Assembly: GCF_001956855.1 (NCBI RefSeq)
Contig: NZ_MTHD01000008.1
Coordinates: 1 to 44,350, forward strand
Length of the DNA: 44,350 bases
Direction of reading: 5' to 3'
Source: Azonexus hydrophilus
Lineage (GTDB): Bacteria > Pseudomonadota > Gammaproteobacteria > Burkholderiales > Rhodocyclaceae
The notes beneath the pieces are model-generated. The model saw only the letters and a list, made by a program, of their open reading frames with translations, searched no databases and was not told the DNA's origin. Below, in pieces: positions 28,649-40,110 of this stretch (its first letter is position 1; every line of letters starts with the position of its first letter). A program made the position numbers and the translations under genes.

Positions 28649-29121
28649 GCCAATCCCTCTTGCGCAATCCGGCAGGTGATCGCCGCCGCCAGTTCGGGGT
28701 CGTCAATTACCGGCCTTATCGTCGTCGACGTCCGCTGGATGCGACCCCAGATCGGTTCCGGGAAATGCCGGTCATCCGTCCAGCGGGGAATGACATGCCA
28801 ATGCAGATGCGGTACGACATTGCCGAAGCTGGCGAGGTTGATCTTGTCCGGTGAAAAGCACTGGCGAACAGCCGCTTCGACGGCAAAAACGACCGACATC
28901 AGGATGCTGCGCGAGGCGGCATCAAGATCCGTCATCTCCCTGACATGGGCATTCCAGATAACGCGGCAAAACCCGGGCTGTGCCGGGTCATCGACCCGTA
29001 CAACACGGCAGTCGGTCGATTGCCAGAGAACAACTTCCCGGGATTCGGCACACAGTTCGCAAACGCTTGCAGTCACGATCAAGTCCTGTAGTTTTCCATA
29101 GGATTGCACCAGCCCCTTCAT
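28645..29121 (-). CDS. HIT-family protein
   Basis: A 158-residue histidine-triad protein. HLHWHVIPRW (H105, H107, H109) is the HxHxH active site of nucleotide hydrolases and transferases. The N-terminal CELC (residues 21-24) is a metal-binding pair found in many bacterial HIT proteins. The substrate is unknown; the family cleaves nucleoside phosphoramidates or dinucleotides. AGG is only a few bases before the ATG at 29121. The stop overlaps the start of the next gene by 4 bases, and the dehydrogenase gene ends 63 bases upstream. Confidence 0.9.
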   Translation of the reverse strand: MKGLVQSYGKLQDLIVTASVCELCAESREVVLWQSTDCRVVRVDDPAQPGFCRVIWNAHVREMTDLDAASRSILMSVVFAVEAAVRQCFSPDKINLASFGNVVPHLHWHVIPRWTDDRHFPEPIWGRIQRTSTTIRPVIDDPELAAAITCRIAQEGLA

Positions 29122-29184
29122 CCTGCAAGAGGCCGCTGCAAAACACCATGGATTCTGCGGTCAAGCGTTGCGAAAACCCTTGAT

Positions 29185-32100
29185 TCAGAGCAACACGCGT
29201 TCGATTCCGCCCGTATTGGCCTTGCCGACGTATTCCGCCATCCAGTTGTCACCCAGCAGGTGCTTGGCCATCTCGACGACGATGTAGTCGGCCTGCGTGC
29301 CGGCGTCGTCATCGTAGCGGGACAAGCCCTGCAGACAGGCCGGACAGGAGGTCAGGATCTTCACTTCACCAGCAAATCCATCGGCTCGCAGTTGCGCTGC
29401 GCCCTTTTCGATTTCCTGCTGCTTGCGGAACTTCACCTGCGTCGCAATATCCGGGCGCGAGTAGGCGAAGGAGCCGGAATCTCCGCAACAGCGGTCGGTC
29501 AGCGGCACATCCTGGCCCATCAAGGCCTTGGTCACGGCAAGCGGCGCATAGGCCTTCATCGGCGTGTGGCAGGGATCGTGGTACATGTAGCGCGTACCCT
29601 CGACGCCTTCGAGCTTGATGCCCTTTTCCATCAGGTACTCGTGGATGTCGAGCAGGCGACAGCCCGGGAAGATTTTCTCGAACTGGTACTTCTGCAACTG
29701 ATCCATGCAGGTTCCACATGAAACAATCACCGTCTTGATGTCGAGATAGTTCAGGGTCGTGGCAACACGGTGGAAGAGCACGCGGTTGTCGGTCGTGATC
29801 TTCTGGCCTTTGTCCTCATCACCGGACGCATTCTGTGGATAGCCGCAGCACAGGTAACCCGGTGGCAGAACCGTGGTTGCACCGACTTCATAGAGCATCG
29901 CCTGGGTCGCCAGGCCAACCTGCGAGAACAGGCGCTCGGAACCGCAGCCCGGGAAATAGAAGACGGCATCAGACTCCTCCGTCGTTTTCTTCGGATTACG
30001 GATCACCGGGATGACCTTGTCGTCCTCGATATCGAGCAGCGCGCGCGAGGTACGCTTGGGCAAGTTGCCTGGCATCGGCCGGTTGAGGAAGTGGATCACC
30101 TGGGTCTTCACCGACGGCGCACCGAGCGAGGCGGGCGGGTGCTTACGCGTCTCCTGGACCAGGCCGAGCGCCTTGGCCGCCTTGTGCGCCAGGCGCTGGG
30201 CCTTGAAGCCGAAGTCCATCATGACGCCACGCATCAGCTTGATCGTCGCCGGGTCCTTCAGGTTCAGGTAGGTCATCGCCGCCACGGTGCCCGGGCTGAA
30301 GCGCTTCTTGTCCTGTTTGCGCAGGAAATTGCGCATGGCGACAGAAACATCGCCGAAATCGATGTCGACCGGACAAGGCTTCAGGCAGCGGTGGCAGACC
30401 GTGCAATGGTCGGCAACATCGTTGAACTCGTCGAAGTGCTTCAGCGAAATGCCGCGCCGGGTCTGCTCTTCGTAGAGGAAGGCCTCGACCAGCAGCGAAG
30501 TGGCGAGGATCTTGTTGCGCGGGCTGTAGAGCAGGTTGGCCCGCGGCACATGCGTCGAGCAGACCGGCTTGCACTTGCCGCAACGCAGGCAGTCCTTGAC
30601 CATGTCGGAGATTTTGCCGATCTCGGACTGCTCCATGATCAGCGACTCGGCACCGAGCAGGTTGAACGACGGTGTGTAAGCATTGGTCAGGTCGCCCCCG
30701 GCCATCAGCTTGCCCTTGTTGAAGCGGCCTTCCGGATCGACCTTCTGCTTGTAGGCGCGGAAGGGACCGATTTCCTCCTCGGTCAGGAACTCCAGCTTGG
30801 TGATGCCGATGCCGTGTTCGCCCGAAATCACGCCATCCAGCCCACGGGCGAGATGCATGATGCGCTCGACCGCCTTGTTGGCTGTCTGCAGCATCTCGTA
30901 GTTGTCGGAATTGACCGGGATGTTGGTGTGCACGTTGCCGTCGCCGGCATGCATGTGCAGCGCGACGAAAACGCGGCCGCGCAGCACTTCCTTGTGGATC
31001 GCCTCGATCCGCTCAAGGATCGGCCGGTACATCGCGCCGTCGAAAATCTTGGCCAGGCGGGCTTTCAGCTCCAGCTTCCACGAGGTACGGACCGAATAGT
31101 CCTGCAAGCGATGGAACAGCTTAGGATTGGCCGCCTTGTTGGTCAGTTCGCCGGCGACCACACCGTACGACGCAAAGCGCGACTCGGCTTCGGCCAGCGG
31201 CAGGTCGAGGTTGTCCAGCAGCCATTCCCAGCGCAGGCGGACGGCTTCGACGTAGTCCAGTGCGGCCTGCTTGCGATCGCCGATCAGCACGTCCTTGTCG
31301 AGGTTGGCATCGCCGGCGTGCAACGGCAGTTCGCCCTGCAGGAATTCGCTCAGCGCAGCGCACAGCGCCAGCTTGTTCTGCGTCGACAGCTCGATGTTGA
31401 TGCGTTCGATGCCGTCGCAGTATTCGCCCATGCGCGGCAGCGGGATGACCACGTCCTCGTTGACCTTGAAGGCGTTGGTATGACGCGAGATGGCGGCGGT
31501 GCGCGAACGGTCGAGCCAGAATTTCTTGCGCGTTTCACCGTCGACCGCAATAAAGCCCTCGGCCGCGCGCAGGTTGCACATGCGTACGACATCCGACGCG
31601 GCAGCCATCACCGCCTTTTCGTCATAACCGACGATATCGCCGATCAGCACCATCTTCGGTCGGCCGTGACGCTTGGCCTTGGTCGCGTAACCGACCGCCT
31701 TGACGTAGCGCTCGTCGAGGTGTTCCAGGCCGGCGAGCAGAACGCCCGCCGCATTGCCGGCGCCGCCCGGCTTGAAGTAGTCGGTGATCTCGACGATCGC
31801 CGGCACTGCTTCGCGCACCTGGCCGAAGAACTCCAGGCAGACGGTGCGCGTCACCGGCGGCATCTTGTGCAGCACCCAGCGGGCGGCGACGATGATGCCG
31901 TCGGTACCTTCCTTCTGCACACCAGGAATGCCGCCGAGGAACTTGTCGGTGACGTCCTTGCCCAGGCCGGTCTTGCGGCAGGCAGCGCCGGGCATGACCA
32001 GGACTTCCTCGCCGAGCAGCTTCCTGCCGCTCGGATCGAAGCGCTTGACGCGGAATTCGACGTTTTCCTGCTCGTGGATCTTGCCGTAGTTGTGATTGAC

Positions 32101-33060
32101 GCGTTCGACTTCGAGCCAGTTGCCGTCCGGATCGACCATCTTCCACCAGGCCAGATTGTCGAGCGCGGTACCCCACAGCACGGCCTTCTTGCCGCCGGCG
32201 TTCATGGCGATGTTGCCGCCGATGCACGAGGCCGACGCCGAGGTCGGGTCGACGGCGAAGACGCGGCCGGCCAGCGAAGCAGCTTCGGAGACGCGGTCAG
32301 TGACGACGCCGGCACCGGTACGAATCGTTGCGTACGGCGTTTCATGGCCGGCCAGCACCAGTTCCTCGACCGGACCGATGTCGATCAGTTTTTCCGTATT
32401 GATCACCGCCGAGTAGGGCGTCAGCGGCACGGCGCCGCCGGTGTAGCCGGTACCGCCGCCACGCGGGATGATGGTCAGGCCGGCTTCGATGCAGCCACGG
32501 ACGAGGTGGCCGATTTCTTCTTCGGTATCCGGATAGAGGACGACAAACGGGTATTCGACACGCCAGTCGGTCGCATCGGTGACGTGCGAGACGCGGGCCA
32601 GACCGTCGAAGGCGATGTTGTCGCGGCGGGTGTGCTTGCCGAGATACTTCAACACCTTGCGGCGCAGGTCGATGGTCTTGCCGAAATGGGCTTCGAAACG
32701 ATCAACCGCTTCCTGGGCGGCAAGCACCAGCCGACGGACTTTTTCCGAACGCTCGTGATCCTCCGATTCGCTTTCCGTGCGCCGCTTCTCGACTTCCTTC
32801 AGCCGGTGGCGCAGGGCATTGACCAGCGCATCGCGGCGCTCGCGGTTGTCGAGCAGATCATCTTCCAGGTAGGGATTGCGCTGGACCACCCAGATGTCGC
32901 CCAGCACCTCGTAGAGCATGCGCGCCGAGCGGCCGGTGACGCGCTCGCTGCGCAGTTCGTCGAGCGCTGCCCAGTTGTCGGCGCCAAGCAGCCGGATGAC
33001 GATCTCGCGATCGGAAAACGAAGTGTAGTTGTACGGGATTTCGCGCAGGCGGGCGGTCAT
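29185..33060 (-). CDS. DUF3683 FAD-linked dehydrogenase fused to Fe-S protein
   Basis: A very long (1291-residue) single protein. The N-terminal DUF3683-type region (about 1-140) is followed by an FAD-binding domain of the D-lactate/glycolate dehydrogenase type ([17 protein letters not shown] near 199-215, [12 protein letters not shown] near 702-713). Next come two 4Fe-4S clusters, C824/C827/C830/C834 and C886/C889/C892/C896, and a C-terminal half with two CCG domains ([25 protein letters not shown]). It therefore combines a GlcD/Dld-like dehydrogenase with a GlcF-like electron-transfer part and would oxidise a 2-hydroxy acid, probably D-lactate, feeding quinone. It has no membrane segment. 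The substrate is inferred from the family. Confidence 0.92.
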   Translation of the reverse strand: MTARLREIPYNYTSFSDREIVIRLLGADNWAALDELRSERVTGRSARMLYEVLGDIWVVQRNPYLEDDLLDNRERRDALVNALRHRLKEVEKRRTESESEDHERSEKVRRLVLAAQEAVDRFEAHFGKTIDLRRKVLKYLGKHTRRDNIAFDGLARVSHVTDATDWRVEYPFVVLYPDTEEEIGHLVRGCIEAGLTIIPRGGGTGYTGGAVPLTPYSAVINTEKLIDIGPVEELVLAGHETPYATIRTGAGVVTDRVSEAASLAGRVFAVDPTSASASCIGGNIAMNAGGKKAVLWGTALDNLAWWKMVDPDGNWLEVERVNHNYGKIHEQENVEFRVKRFDPSGRKLLGEEVLVMPGAACRKTGLGKDVTDKFLGGIPGVQKEGTDGIIVAARWVLHKMPPVTRTVCLEFFGQVREAVPAIVEITDYFKPGGAGNAAGVLLAGLEHLDERYVKAVGYATKAKRHGRPKMVLIGDIVGYDEKAVMAAASDVVRMCNLRAAEGFIAVDGETRKKFWLDRSRTAAISRHTNAFKVNEDVVIPLPRMGEYCDGIERINIELSTQNKLALCAALSEFLQGELPLHAGDANLDKDVLIGDRKQAALDYVEAVRLRWEWLLDNLDLPLAEAESRFASYGVVAGELTNKAANPKLFHRLQDYSVRTSWKLELKARLAKIFDGAMYRPILERIEAIHKEVLRGRVFVALHMHAGDGNVHTNIPVNSDNYEMLQTANKAVERIMHLARGLDGVISGEHGIGITKLEFLTEEEIGPFRAYKQKVDPEGRFNKGKLMAGGDLTNAYTPSFNLLGAESLIMEQSEIGKISDMVKDCLRCGKCKPVCSTHVPRANLLYSPRNKILATSLLVEAFLYEEQTRRGISLKHFDEFNDVADHCTVCHRCLKPCPVDIDFGDVSVAMRNFLRKQDKKRFSPGTVAAMTYLNLKDPATIKLMRGVMMDFGFKAQRLAHKAAKALGLVQETRKHPPASLGAPSVKTQVIHFLNRPMPGNLPKRTSRALLDIEDDKVIPVIRNPKKTTEESDAVFYFPGCGSERLFSQVGLATQAMLYEVGATTVLPPGYLCCGYPQNASGDEDKGQKITTDNRVLFHRVATTLNYLDIKTVIVSCGTCMDQLQKYQFEKIFPGCRLLDIHEYLMEKGIKLEGVEGTRYMYHDPCHTPMKAYAPLAVTKALMGQDVPLTDRCCGDSGSFAYSRPDIATQVKFRKQQEIEKGAAQLRADGFAGEVKILTSCPACLQGLSRYDDDAGTQADYIVVEMAKHLLGDNWMAEYVGKANTGGIERVLL

Positions 33061-33089
33061 GGAAGCAGCCGGGATCTGTCAAAAGATGG

Positions 33090-33095
33090 ATTTTA
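33090..33095 (-). promoter_or_regulatory. Putative -10 of the dehydrogenase operon
   Basis: Reading minus, TAAAAT (33095-33090) lies 30 bases before the ATG at 33060. No convincing -35 is visible. The 88-base gap to yqaA has no other feature I can support. Confidence 0.35.
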
Positions 33096-33148
33096 GCGTA
33101 TTGCGGCGCAACACGCGGGGCCAGTGGACCACGACACCGGCTCAGGGT

Positions 33149-33574
33149 TCAGTTCGTCAGCGCACTTTGCGCCACCAGCCAGTAGCGGGCGAACTTGCCG
33201 AGCGCCATGAACAGGCAGCACGGCAACCAGTGCAGGCGCAACCAGCCGGCGGCAAGACACAGCGCATCGCCGACCAGCGGCAGCCAGGAAAAGAGCAGGG
33301 CAGGGCTGCCCCAGCGTTGCAGGTGATGCATCTGCGGCAGTTGATCGAGTCGCTGCCAGCGCGGCAGGAAGCGGCCGCAGGCCCAGGACGTCATGCCGCC
33401 GGCCGTATTGCCCAGCGTCGCCAGCCATAGCGCGGTCGACGCCTGTTCCGGGTGCATTTTCAGAAAGCCCCAGAGCACCGCTTCCGAGCCGCCGGGCAAC
33501 AGGGTTGCGGCAAGAAAACTGCTGAGGAACAGGCCGGCAAGCCCTTGTTCCGCCGTGACGTTTATCCACTCCAC
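33149..33574 (-). CDS. YqaA-type (DedA/SNARE-associated-like) membrane protein
   Basis: A 141-residue inner-membrane protein. The N-terminal LFLSSFLAATLLPGGSEAVL is the clear YqaA/VTT-domain signature, and WLPLVGDALCLAAGWLRL lies in the second half. About four hydrophobic segments are predicted. DedA-related proteins are implicated in lipid transport and membrane homeostasis; YqaA itself is not well defined. It starts with GTG at 33574. The reading frame continues upstream against ilvA and cysK, but only this part looks real. It is divergent from ilvA with 36 bases between starts. Confidence 0.85.
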   Translation of the reverse strand: MEWINVTAEQGLAGLFLSSFLAATLLPGGSEAVLWGFLKMHPEQASTALWLATLGNTAGGMTSWACGRFLPRWQRLDQLPQMHHLQRWGSPALLFSWLPLVGDALCLAAGWLRLHWLPCCLFMALGKFARYWLVAQSALTN

Positions 33575-33583
33575 CCGTAGAAT
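33555..33583 (+). promoter_or_regulatory. Putative ilvA promoter
   Basis: GTGACG (33555-33560), a 17-base spacer and TAGAAT (33578-33583) precede ilvA by 27 bases. The site overlaps the beginning of the divergent yqaA gene, so expression of the two may interfere. Confidence 0.45.
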
Positions 33584-33610
33584 CTCCCTTTTGCCTTGTC
33601 GAATTGCGCC

Positions 33611-35143
33611 ATGCACCCGGATTATCTCGAAAAAGTACTCAATGCCCAGGTTTACGATGTGGCGGTGGAAACGCCGCTGGACCTGGCCGGCAACCTGTCC
33701 GCCCGGGTCCATAACCGTATCTGGCTGAAGCGCGAGGACATGCAGCCGGTGTTTTCCTTCAAGCTGCGCGGCGCCTACAACAAGATCGCCAGCCTGTCGG
33801 CCGAGAAGCTCAAGCGCGGCGTCATCTGCGCCTCCGCCGGCAACCATGCCCAGGGCGTGGCGCTGTCGGCGGCCAAGCTGGGCTGCCGGGCGGTCATCGT
33901 CATGCCGACGTCGACGCCGGGGATCAAGATCGAAGCGGTGAAACGGCGGGGTGGCGAAGTCGTGCTGCATGGCGAGTCCTATGATGAAGCCTACGCGCAC
34001 GCGCTGGAACTGGAAAAAAGCGAGAAACTGACCTTTGTTCATCCTTTTGATGACCCGGAAGTGATCGCCGGCCAGGGCACCACCGCGCTGGAAATCCTGC
34101 GCCAGCATTCGCGCCACAACGGGCCGATCCACGCCGTTTTCTGCGCCATCGGCGGCGGCGGCCTGGCCGCCGGCGTGGCCGCCTACATCAAGCGCCTGCG
34201 CCCGGAAATCAAGGTCATCGGGGTCGAGACTTTCGACGCCGACGCGATGAAACAGTCGATCGCCAAGGGACACCGCGTGCGCCTGCCGCAGGTCGGATTG
34301 TTCGCCGACGGCACGGCGGTCAAGTTCGTCGGTGAGGAAACCTTCCGCCTGTGCAAGGAACACCTCGACGACATCATCCTGGTCGATACCGACGCCATCT
34401 GCGCCGCGATCAAGGATGTCTTCGAGGACACGCGTTCGATCCTCGAACCCTCGGGCGCGCTGGCCGTCGCCGGGGCCAAGGAATACGCCCGCCAGAACAA
34501 GCTCAAGGACAAGAACCTGGTGGCCGTGACTTCCGGTGCCAACATGAACTTCGACCGCCTGCGCTTCGTCGCCGAGCGCGCCGAGTTCGGCGAACAGCGC
34601 GAGGCGGTGTTCGCCGTCACGCTGCCGGAGAAGCCGGGCGCCTACAAGAAGTTCCTGGCGCTGATCGGCAAACGCAGCATCACCGAGTTCAACTACCGCT
34701 ACCACACGGCCAGCGAGGCGCATGTTTTTGTCGGCGTCCAGGTGGTCGACCGCAAGGAATCGCTGAAGCTGGTCGACAGCCTGCAGAAGCACGGCTACCC
34801 GACGCTCGACCTGAGCGACGACGAAATGGCCAAGAACCATATTCGTCACATGGTCGGCGGTCACGCACCGGCGGTTTGCGAGCAGGGGATGCGCGAACTG
34901 CTGTACCGCTTCGAATTCCCGGAACGGCCGGGCGCCCTGATGAACTTCCTGACCCAGATGAGTGCCGGCTGGAACATCAGCCTGTTCCATTACCGCAATC
35001 ACGGCGCCGATTATGGCCGCGTGCTGGTCGGCATGCAGGTTCCACCCGGCGAAATGGGGCAGTTCCGCGAGTTCCTGAAGAACCTTGGCTACGCGCACTG
35101 GGACGAAAGCGACAACCCGGTGTACAAGCTCTTTCTCGGCTAA
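33611..35143 (+). CDS. ilvA: Threonine ammonia-lyase, biosynthetic
   Basis: A 510-residue PLP enzyme that deaminates threonine to 2-oxobutyrate, the first step of isoleucine synthesis. The PLP lysine is K51 in SFKLRGAYNK. The glycine-rich phosphate loop is IGGGGLAAG (about residues 183-191). Two ACT-like regulatory domains occupy the C-terminal third (ERPGAL and EKPGAYKKF motifs), as in the isoleucine-inhibited biosynthetic enzyme. Length matches the E. coli enzyme (514). ATG 33611 was chosen over TTG 33596. Confidence 0.97.
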   Translation: MHPDYLEKVLNAQVYDVAVETPLDLAGNLSARVHNRIWLKREDMQPVFSFKLRGAYNKIASLSAEKLKRGVICASAGNHAQGVALSAAKLGCRAVIVMPTSTPGIKIEAVKRRGGEVVLHGESYDEAYAHALELEKSEKLTFVHPFDDPEVIAGQGTTALEILRQHSRHNGPIHAVFCAIGGGGLAAGVAAYIKRLRPEIKVIGVETFDADAMKQSIAKGHRVRLPQVGLFADGTAVKFVGEETFRLCKEHLDDIILVDTDAICAAIKDVFEDTRSILEPSGALAVAGAKEYARQNKLKDKNLVAVTSGANMNFDRLRFVAERAEFGEQREAVFAVTLPEKPGAYKKFLALIGKRSITEFNYRYHTASEAHVFVGVQVVDRKESLKLVDSLQKHGYPTLDLSDDEMAKNHIRHMVGGHAPAVCEQGMRELLYRFEFPERPGALMNFLTQMSAGWNISLFHYRNHGADYGRVLVGMQVPPGEMGQFREFLKNLGYAHWDESDNPVYKLFLG

Positions 35144-35178
35144 GCACGAAATCTCATAACAACTTGCCAATTGATTCT

Positions 35179-35206
35179 TTGCGGTGATCAAGGCAGCCAC
35201 TAGACT
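35179..35206 (+). promoter_or_regulatory. Putative cysK promoter
   Basis: TTGCGG (35179-35184), a 16-base spacer and TAGACT (35201-35206) lie 28 bases before the ATG of cysK within a 90-base AT-richer gap. Both elements have two mismatches to consensus. An AT-rich stretch just upstream could hold an activator site such as CysB, but no specific match was seen. Confidence 0.35.
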
Positions 35207-35233
35207 GCCGTCATCGGATTCCGGAGAAAACCC

Positions 35234-36162
<929 letters not shown>

Positions 36163-36166
<4 letters not shown>

Positions 36167-37293
36167 ACGACTTCACCACCGTCATCGACCGACGGCATGG
36201 CGATTCCATCAAATGGGGCCGCTATGCCGGTCGCGACATCCTGCCGCTGTGGGTCGCCGACATGGATTTCGCCGCGCCGCCGGCGGTCATCGAGGCCGTC
36301 CAGCGACGCCTCGCGCATGGCGTTTTCGGTTACGGCGCAACACCGCCAACGCTGACGGAGTCAGTGCTTGCTCACCTGCAAGCTGAATATTCCTGGACGA
36401 TCGAAGCCGAATGGATCGTCTGGCTGCCAGGCCTGGTCAGCGGCCTGAACATCGCCTGCCGGGCGATTGACGGTGACGTACTGACGGCAACGCCGATTTA
36501 CCCGCCTTTCCTGTCCGCCCCCCGGCTGTCGGGCCGGGCCTTGCACAGCGTCGATCTGACCTGCGCCGCAGGCCACTGGCAGTGGGACAAAAATGCCCTG
36601 CAGGCGGCGTCGACCGCAACAACGCGGCTGTTCCTGCTGTGCCATCCGCACAACCCGGTCGGCCGCTGCTGGAACCGCGAAGAACTGCTCGATCTGGCCG
36701 ATTTCGCCGAGCGCAACGACCTCATCGTCTGTTCCGACGAAATCCACTGCGGCCTGATCCTCGACACCGACAAACAGCACATTCCGTTCGCCAGCCTGTC
36801 GCCCGAAGCGGCACGACGCAGCATCACGCTGATGGCGCCGTCGAAGACCTTCAACATCCCCGGACTGGGCTGCGCCTTCGCGGTCATTCCCGATGCCGGC
36901 CTGCGTCGCCGCTTCCTGCGCGCGATGGACGGCATCGTGCCGCATGTGAATGTGCTCGGGCTGGCCGCCTGCGAAGCCGCCTACCGCGATTGCGGCGACT
37001 GGCACCGCGAACTGCTCGCCGTGCTCCGTGCCAACCGCGACCGCGTCGATGCTGCGGTCAACGGCCTGGCCGGGGTAAAAACCAGCCACGTCGAAGCCAC
37101 CTACCTGGCCTGGCTCGATGTCCGCGAACTCGGGCTGGAAAACCCGCACGCGCATTTCGAGACGCATGGCATCGGCCTGTCCGAAGGCCGGGATTTTGGC
37201 GCCCCCAGCTGGCTGCGCCTCAACTTCGGCTGTCCGCCGGCGACGCTGGACGAAGCCCTGCGCCGGCTGGCAGCCGGCTGCCGCGCCGCATGA
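36163..37293 (+). CDS. MalY/PatB-family C-S lyase (cystathionine beta-lyase-like)
   Basis: A 376-residue fold-type I PLP aminotransferase-like enzyme. The N-terminus [18 protein letters not shown] and [16 protein letters not shown] are typical of the MalY/PatB group, which cleave C-S bonds of cystathionine or cysteine conjugates. The PLP lysine is K228 in [21 protein letters not shown] (about residues 160-168) is the PLP-binding asparagine region. It starts with TTG, overlapping the cysK stop (TTGA). Position next to cysK supports a role in sulfur amino-acid metabolism. Some members also bind regulators. The exact substrate is not shown. Confidence 0.9.
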
Positions 37294-37577
37294 ACGCCTA
37301 CCAGCTCAGCCTGCTGGCGCTGGTTGCCGGCCTGCTGGGTCAGGCGGTCGCCAGCGGCCTCGCCCTCGAATGCTTTTTCCACCGCAAACTGCCTACCAGC
37401 ACGCGCCGCCTGTGGTTCGTCCTCGCCATCGGCGCCTTGCTCCTTGGCCTGCATCACGGCTATTCGATCGAACTGGCGCTGAAGACCGGCCTCTACGATT
37501 TCCGCCAGGCGCTGCTCGCCGGCGCCGCCGGACTGCTCTATGCGATCGCCGTCATCGGCTTCAGTCGCCGGGCCTGA
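37290..37577 (+). CDS. Small three-helix membrane protein
   Basis: A 95-residue hydrophobic protein, not recognised. Three membrane segments are visible, at about residues 5-25, 43-62 and 73-91, with short polar loops and the HHGYSIEL motif after the second helix. The ATG overlaps the C-S lyase stop by 4 bases (ATGA), so it is co-translated with cysK and the lyase. Its last 17 bases overlap the end of the convergent folate gene. Its role may be in transport or signalling, but no family evidence is available. Confidence 0.75.
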   Translation: MNAYQLSLLALVAGLLGQAVASGLALECFFHRKLPTSTRRLWFVLAIGALLLGLHHGYSIELALKTGLYDFRQALLAGAAGLLYAIAVIGFSRRA

Positions 37578-38139
37578 ACGCACCGGCTTCGGTAACGATC
37601 CAGTCCAGACGCTGATCATGACTTTCCGGATGAATGCTGTCGACCCGGTTGATCTCGAAGCCGACACCGACCGTCAGCGGTCGTGGCCGCAGCGTTGCCA
37701 GCGTCCGGTCGAAATAGCCGCCACCGTAGCCGAGGCGATAGCCGGCCGCATCGAAACCGTTGAGCGGCAACAGGATCAGGTCGGGCACCAGCCAGTCGCC
37801 ATCGACCGGCGTCGGAATGCCGTAGCGATCGGCCTGCAGCACGGATTGCCCGTGCCAGGCCCGAAAGCGCAAGGGCGCCGCTTCATCGATCACGACCGGC
37901 AGGGCAGCGCGTGTTCCTTGTTCGACCCAATCCCCGACAATCGCCCGCACATCGGGCTCGTTCTTGATCGGCCAGCAAAAGGCGCAAATTTCGGGTCTGG
38001 GCAGCGTCGACCGCAGGATTTCGACAATCTGCCCGGACAGGCGCGCATGCGCCGCCTCGCCGAGCGCCATGCGCCGGCTTGCCATCTCGCGCCGCAAGGC
38101 CCGTCGCCGGGCCGTGCTATCCTCAGACAGACTCATCAT
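37561..38139 (-). CDS. 5-formyltetrahydrofolate cyclo-ligase
   Basis: A 192-residue enzyme (MTHFS/YgfA) that uses ATP to convert 5-formyltetrahydrofolate to 5,10-methenyltetrahydrofolate. The N-terminal helix has ARRRALRREMASRRMAL, the middle CAFCWPIKNEPDVR, and the C-terminal motif GFDAAGYRLGYGGGYFDR is the diagnostic ATP/substrate loop. It is convergent with the small membrane protein gene (17-base overlap) and divergent from the transglycosylase, with only 15 bases between starts. An in-frame ATG two codons into the gene is an alternative start. No 6S RNA was identified next to it. Confidence 0.95.
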   Translation of the reverse strand: MMSLSEDSTARRRALRREMASRRMALGEAAHARLSGQIVEILRSTLPRPEICAFCWPIKNEPDVRAIVGDWVEQGTRAALPVVIDEAAPLRFRAWHGQSVLQADRYGIPTPVDGDWLVPDLILLPLNGFDAAGYRLGYGGGYFDRTLATLRPRPLTVGVGFEINRVDSIHPESHDQRLDWIVTEAGAFRPGD

Positions 38140-38154
38140 CCGGCCAAATCTAGC

Positions 38155-40086
38155 ATGAAGTTTTGCGTTTTACTCATTGCCTTCACCCTGAGCTTTTCCG
38201 CTGTCGCCCAGACCGCCGACAACAGCCAGTTCCTCGCCGCCCGCGAAGCCTTTCGCAAGGGCGACCTGAACCGTCTCGAAGCCGCTGTTGCCGGCATCGG
38301 CAAACACCCGCTGGCGTCCTACGCGGAAAATTACCGGCTGCGCAACCTGATGGCCCGCGACGAGACCAGTGGCATTCCCGGCTTCCTGAACGCCAACGAT
38401 GGCAGCTACGTGGCCGAGAAACTGCGCGCCGACTGGCTGCGCTGGCTGGCCCGGCGTTCCACGTGGAACCTGATCGAAGCCGAATACCCGAAACTGCGCG
38501 CCCCGGAACCGGAAATCACCTGCCTCAACCAGCAGGCCCGCTGGGCTCGCGGCGACCGCAGCGTCATCGACGAAGCCCAGAACCTGTGGCTGACCATGCT
38601 CGAACCGCCGGAAGGCTGCCAGCCTCTGCTCGACCTGCTGGTCGCGACCCGACGCATCGACAGCGATGCCGCCTGGGCGAGGGCGCGTCTGCAAATCGAA
38701 GCCAACCGGCCAGTCTGGGCCCGGCGTACGCTGAACTACCTGCCGGACAGCCAGTTGCCCGATGGCGGCAGCTTCGACGCCGCAGTCAAGAACGCCATGT
38801 CCTACCTGGCACGCCAGCCCGCCAGCTGGCACACCACGCGCAGCGGCCGTGAGCTGACCGCCATCGCCATCCGCTACGTGGCAGCCAACGATCCCGCCAC
38901 TGCCGCCCGCGAACTGGAAAAACGCCAGAGCCAGTTGCAGCGCCCGGAGACGCAATGGGCCTGGAGCCAGATCGCCCTCCAGGCAGCGCGCAAGCATCTG
39001 CCGGAGACCCTGGGATGGTATGCCAGTGCCGGCAACACCCCGCTCAGCGAAGAGAATCATCAATGGAAAGTGCGCAGCGCCCTGCGCGCACTGGCCTGGG
39101 GCGAAGTCCGCAGCAGCATCGAAGCGATGCCGCCGGAACTCGCCGCCCGTCCGGAATGGGTCTATTGGCTGGGCCGCGCCTACAAGGCCGGCGGCCGCAG
39201 CAGTGAAGCCGATGCCTTGTTCGCCAAAATTGCCGGCCAGGCACACTTCTACGGCAACCTGGCTGACGAGGAACTCGGCCGCATCATCCAGACGCCCACC
39301 CGTGCCGCCGCCCAGAGCAGCGATGAAATCCGTGCCGCCCGCGATAACCCCGGACTGCAGCGAGCACTCACGCTGTTCCAGCTGGACATGCGCACCGAAG
39401 CCGTACGCGAATGGAACTGGTCGCTGCGCGGCATGAACGACCGCGAACTGCTGGCAGCGGCCGACCTGGCTCAGCAGAACCGGATCTGGGACCGGGCGAT
39501 CAATACCGCCGACCGCACGCGCAACGAGCACGACTACACGCTGCGCTTCCTCTCGCCCTTCGCCGACCAGATCCGCCCGGTAGCCCGCCAGCAATCGCTG
39601 GATGACGCCTGGGTATACGGCCTGATGCGCCAGGAGAGCCGGTTCATCACCAGCGCCCGATCAAGCGTCGGCGCCTCCGGCCTGATGCAGCTGATGCCGG
39701 CCACCGCCAAGTGGGTGGCCAAGAAGATCGGCCTGACCAACTTCAGCCATAGCCAGGTCAACGACACCGACGTCAACGTGCTGCTGGGAACATCCTACAT
39801 GCGCATCGTCATGGAAAACCTCGACAATCACCCGGTACTCGCCTCTGCAGCCTACAATGCCGGCCCCGGCCGGGCCAAGCGCTGGCGCGCCGAACAGCCA
39901 CTGGAAGGCGCGATCTACGCGGAAACCATACCGTTCTCGGAAACGCGCGATTATGTGAAGAAGGTGATGAGCAACGCGGTTTACTACTCGGCACAGTTCA
40001 CCGGCAAGCCGGATTCCCTGAAAACACGACTTGGCGTGATCACGCCAGCATCCGCGGCGCCAATGAAAGACCGTGATTTACCATGA
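38155..40086 (+). CDS. slt: Soluble lytic murein transglycosylase
   Basis: A 643-residue periplasmic enzyme that cleaves the beta-1,4 bond of peptidoglycan with anhydro-muramic acid formation. A signal peptide (MKFCVLLIAFTLSFSAVA-QTADN) is followed by an alpha-superhelical domain of repeats. The C-terminal catalytic domain has the motif GLMRQESRF with the catalytic glutamate (about residue 493), ASGLMQLMPATAKWV, and AYNAGPGR. Length and domain order match E. coli Slt70. The frame extends upstream to 37540, but the ATG at 38155 gives the signal peptide. Confidence 0.95.
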   Translation: MKFCVLLIAFTLSFSAVAQTADNSQFLAAREAFRKGDLNRLEAAVAGIGKHPLASYAENYRLRNLMARDETSGIPGFLNANDGSYVAEKLRADWLRWLARRSTWNLIEAEYPKLRAPEPEITCLNQQARWARGDRSVIDEAQNLWLTMLEPPEGCQPLLDLLVATRRIDSDAAWARARLQIEANRPVWARRTLNYLPDSQLPDGGSFDAAVKNAMSYLARQPASWHTTRSGRELTAIAIRYVAANDPATAARELEKRQSQLQRPETQWAWSQIALQAARKHLPETLGWYASAGNTPLSEENHQWKVRSALRALAWGEVRSSIEAMPPELAARPEWVYWLGRAYKAGGRSSEADALFAKIAGQAHFYGNLADEELGRIIQTPTRAAAQSSDEIRAARDNPGLQRALTLFQLDMRTEAVREWNWSLRGMNDRELLAAADLAQQNRIWDRAINTADRTRNEHDYTLRFLSPFADQIRPVARQQSLDDAWVYGLMRQESRFITSARSSVGASGLMQLMPATAKWVAKKIGLTNFSHSQVNDTDVNVLLGTSYMRIVMENLDNHPVLASAAYNAGPGRAKRWRAEQPLEGAIYAETIPFSETRDYVKKVMSNAVYYSAQFTGKPDSLKTRLGVITPASAAPMKDRDLP

Positions 40087-40110
40087 AAAGCGTGCCCTCC
40101 CGCCCGCTCG

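Noticed and set aside
29770..33096. Open frame of 1108 codons on the plus strand
   Set aside because: It is antisense to the DUF3683 dehydrogenase, whose domains and cysteine motifs are clear. The translated shadow shows no family pattern.
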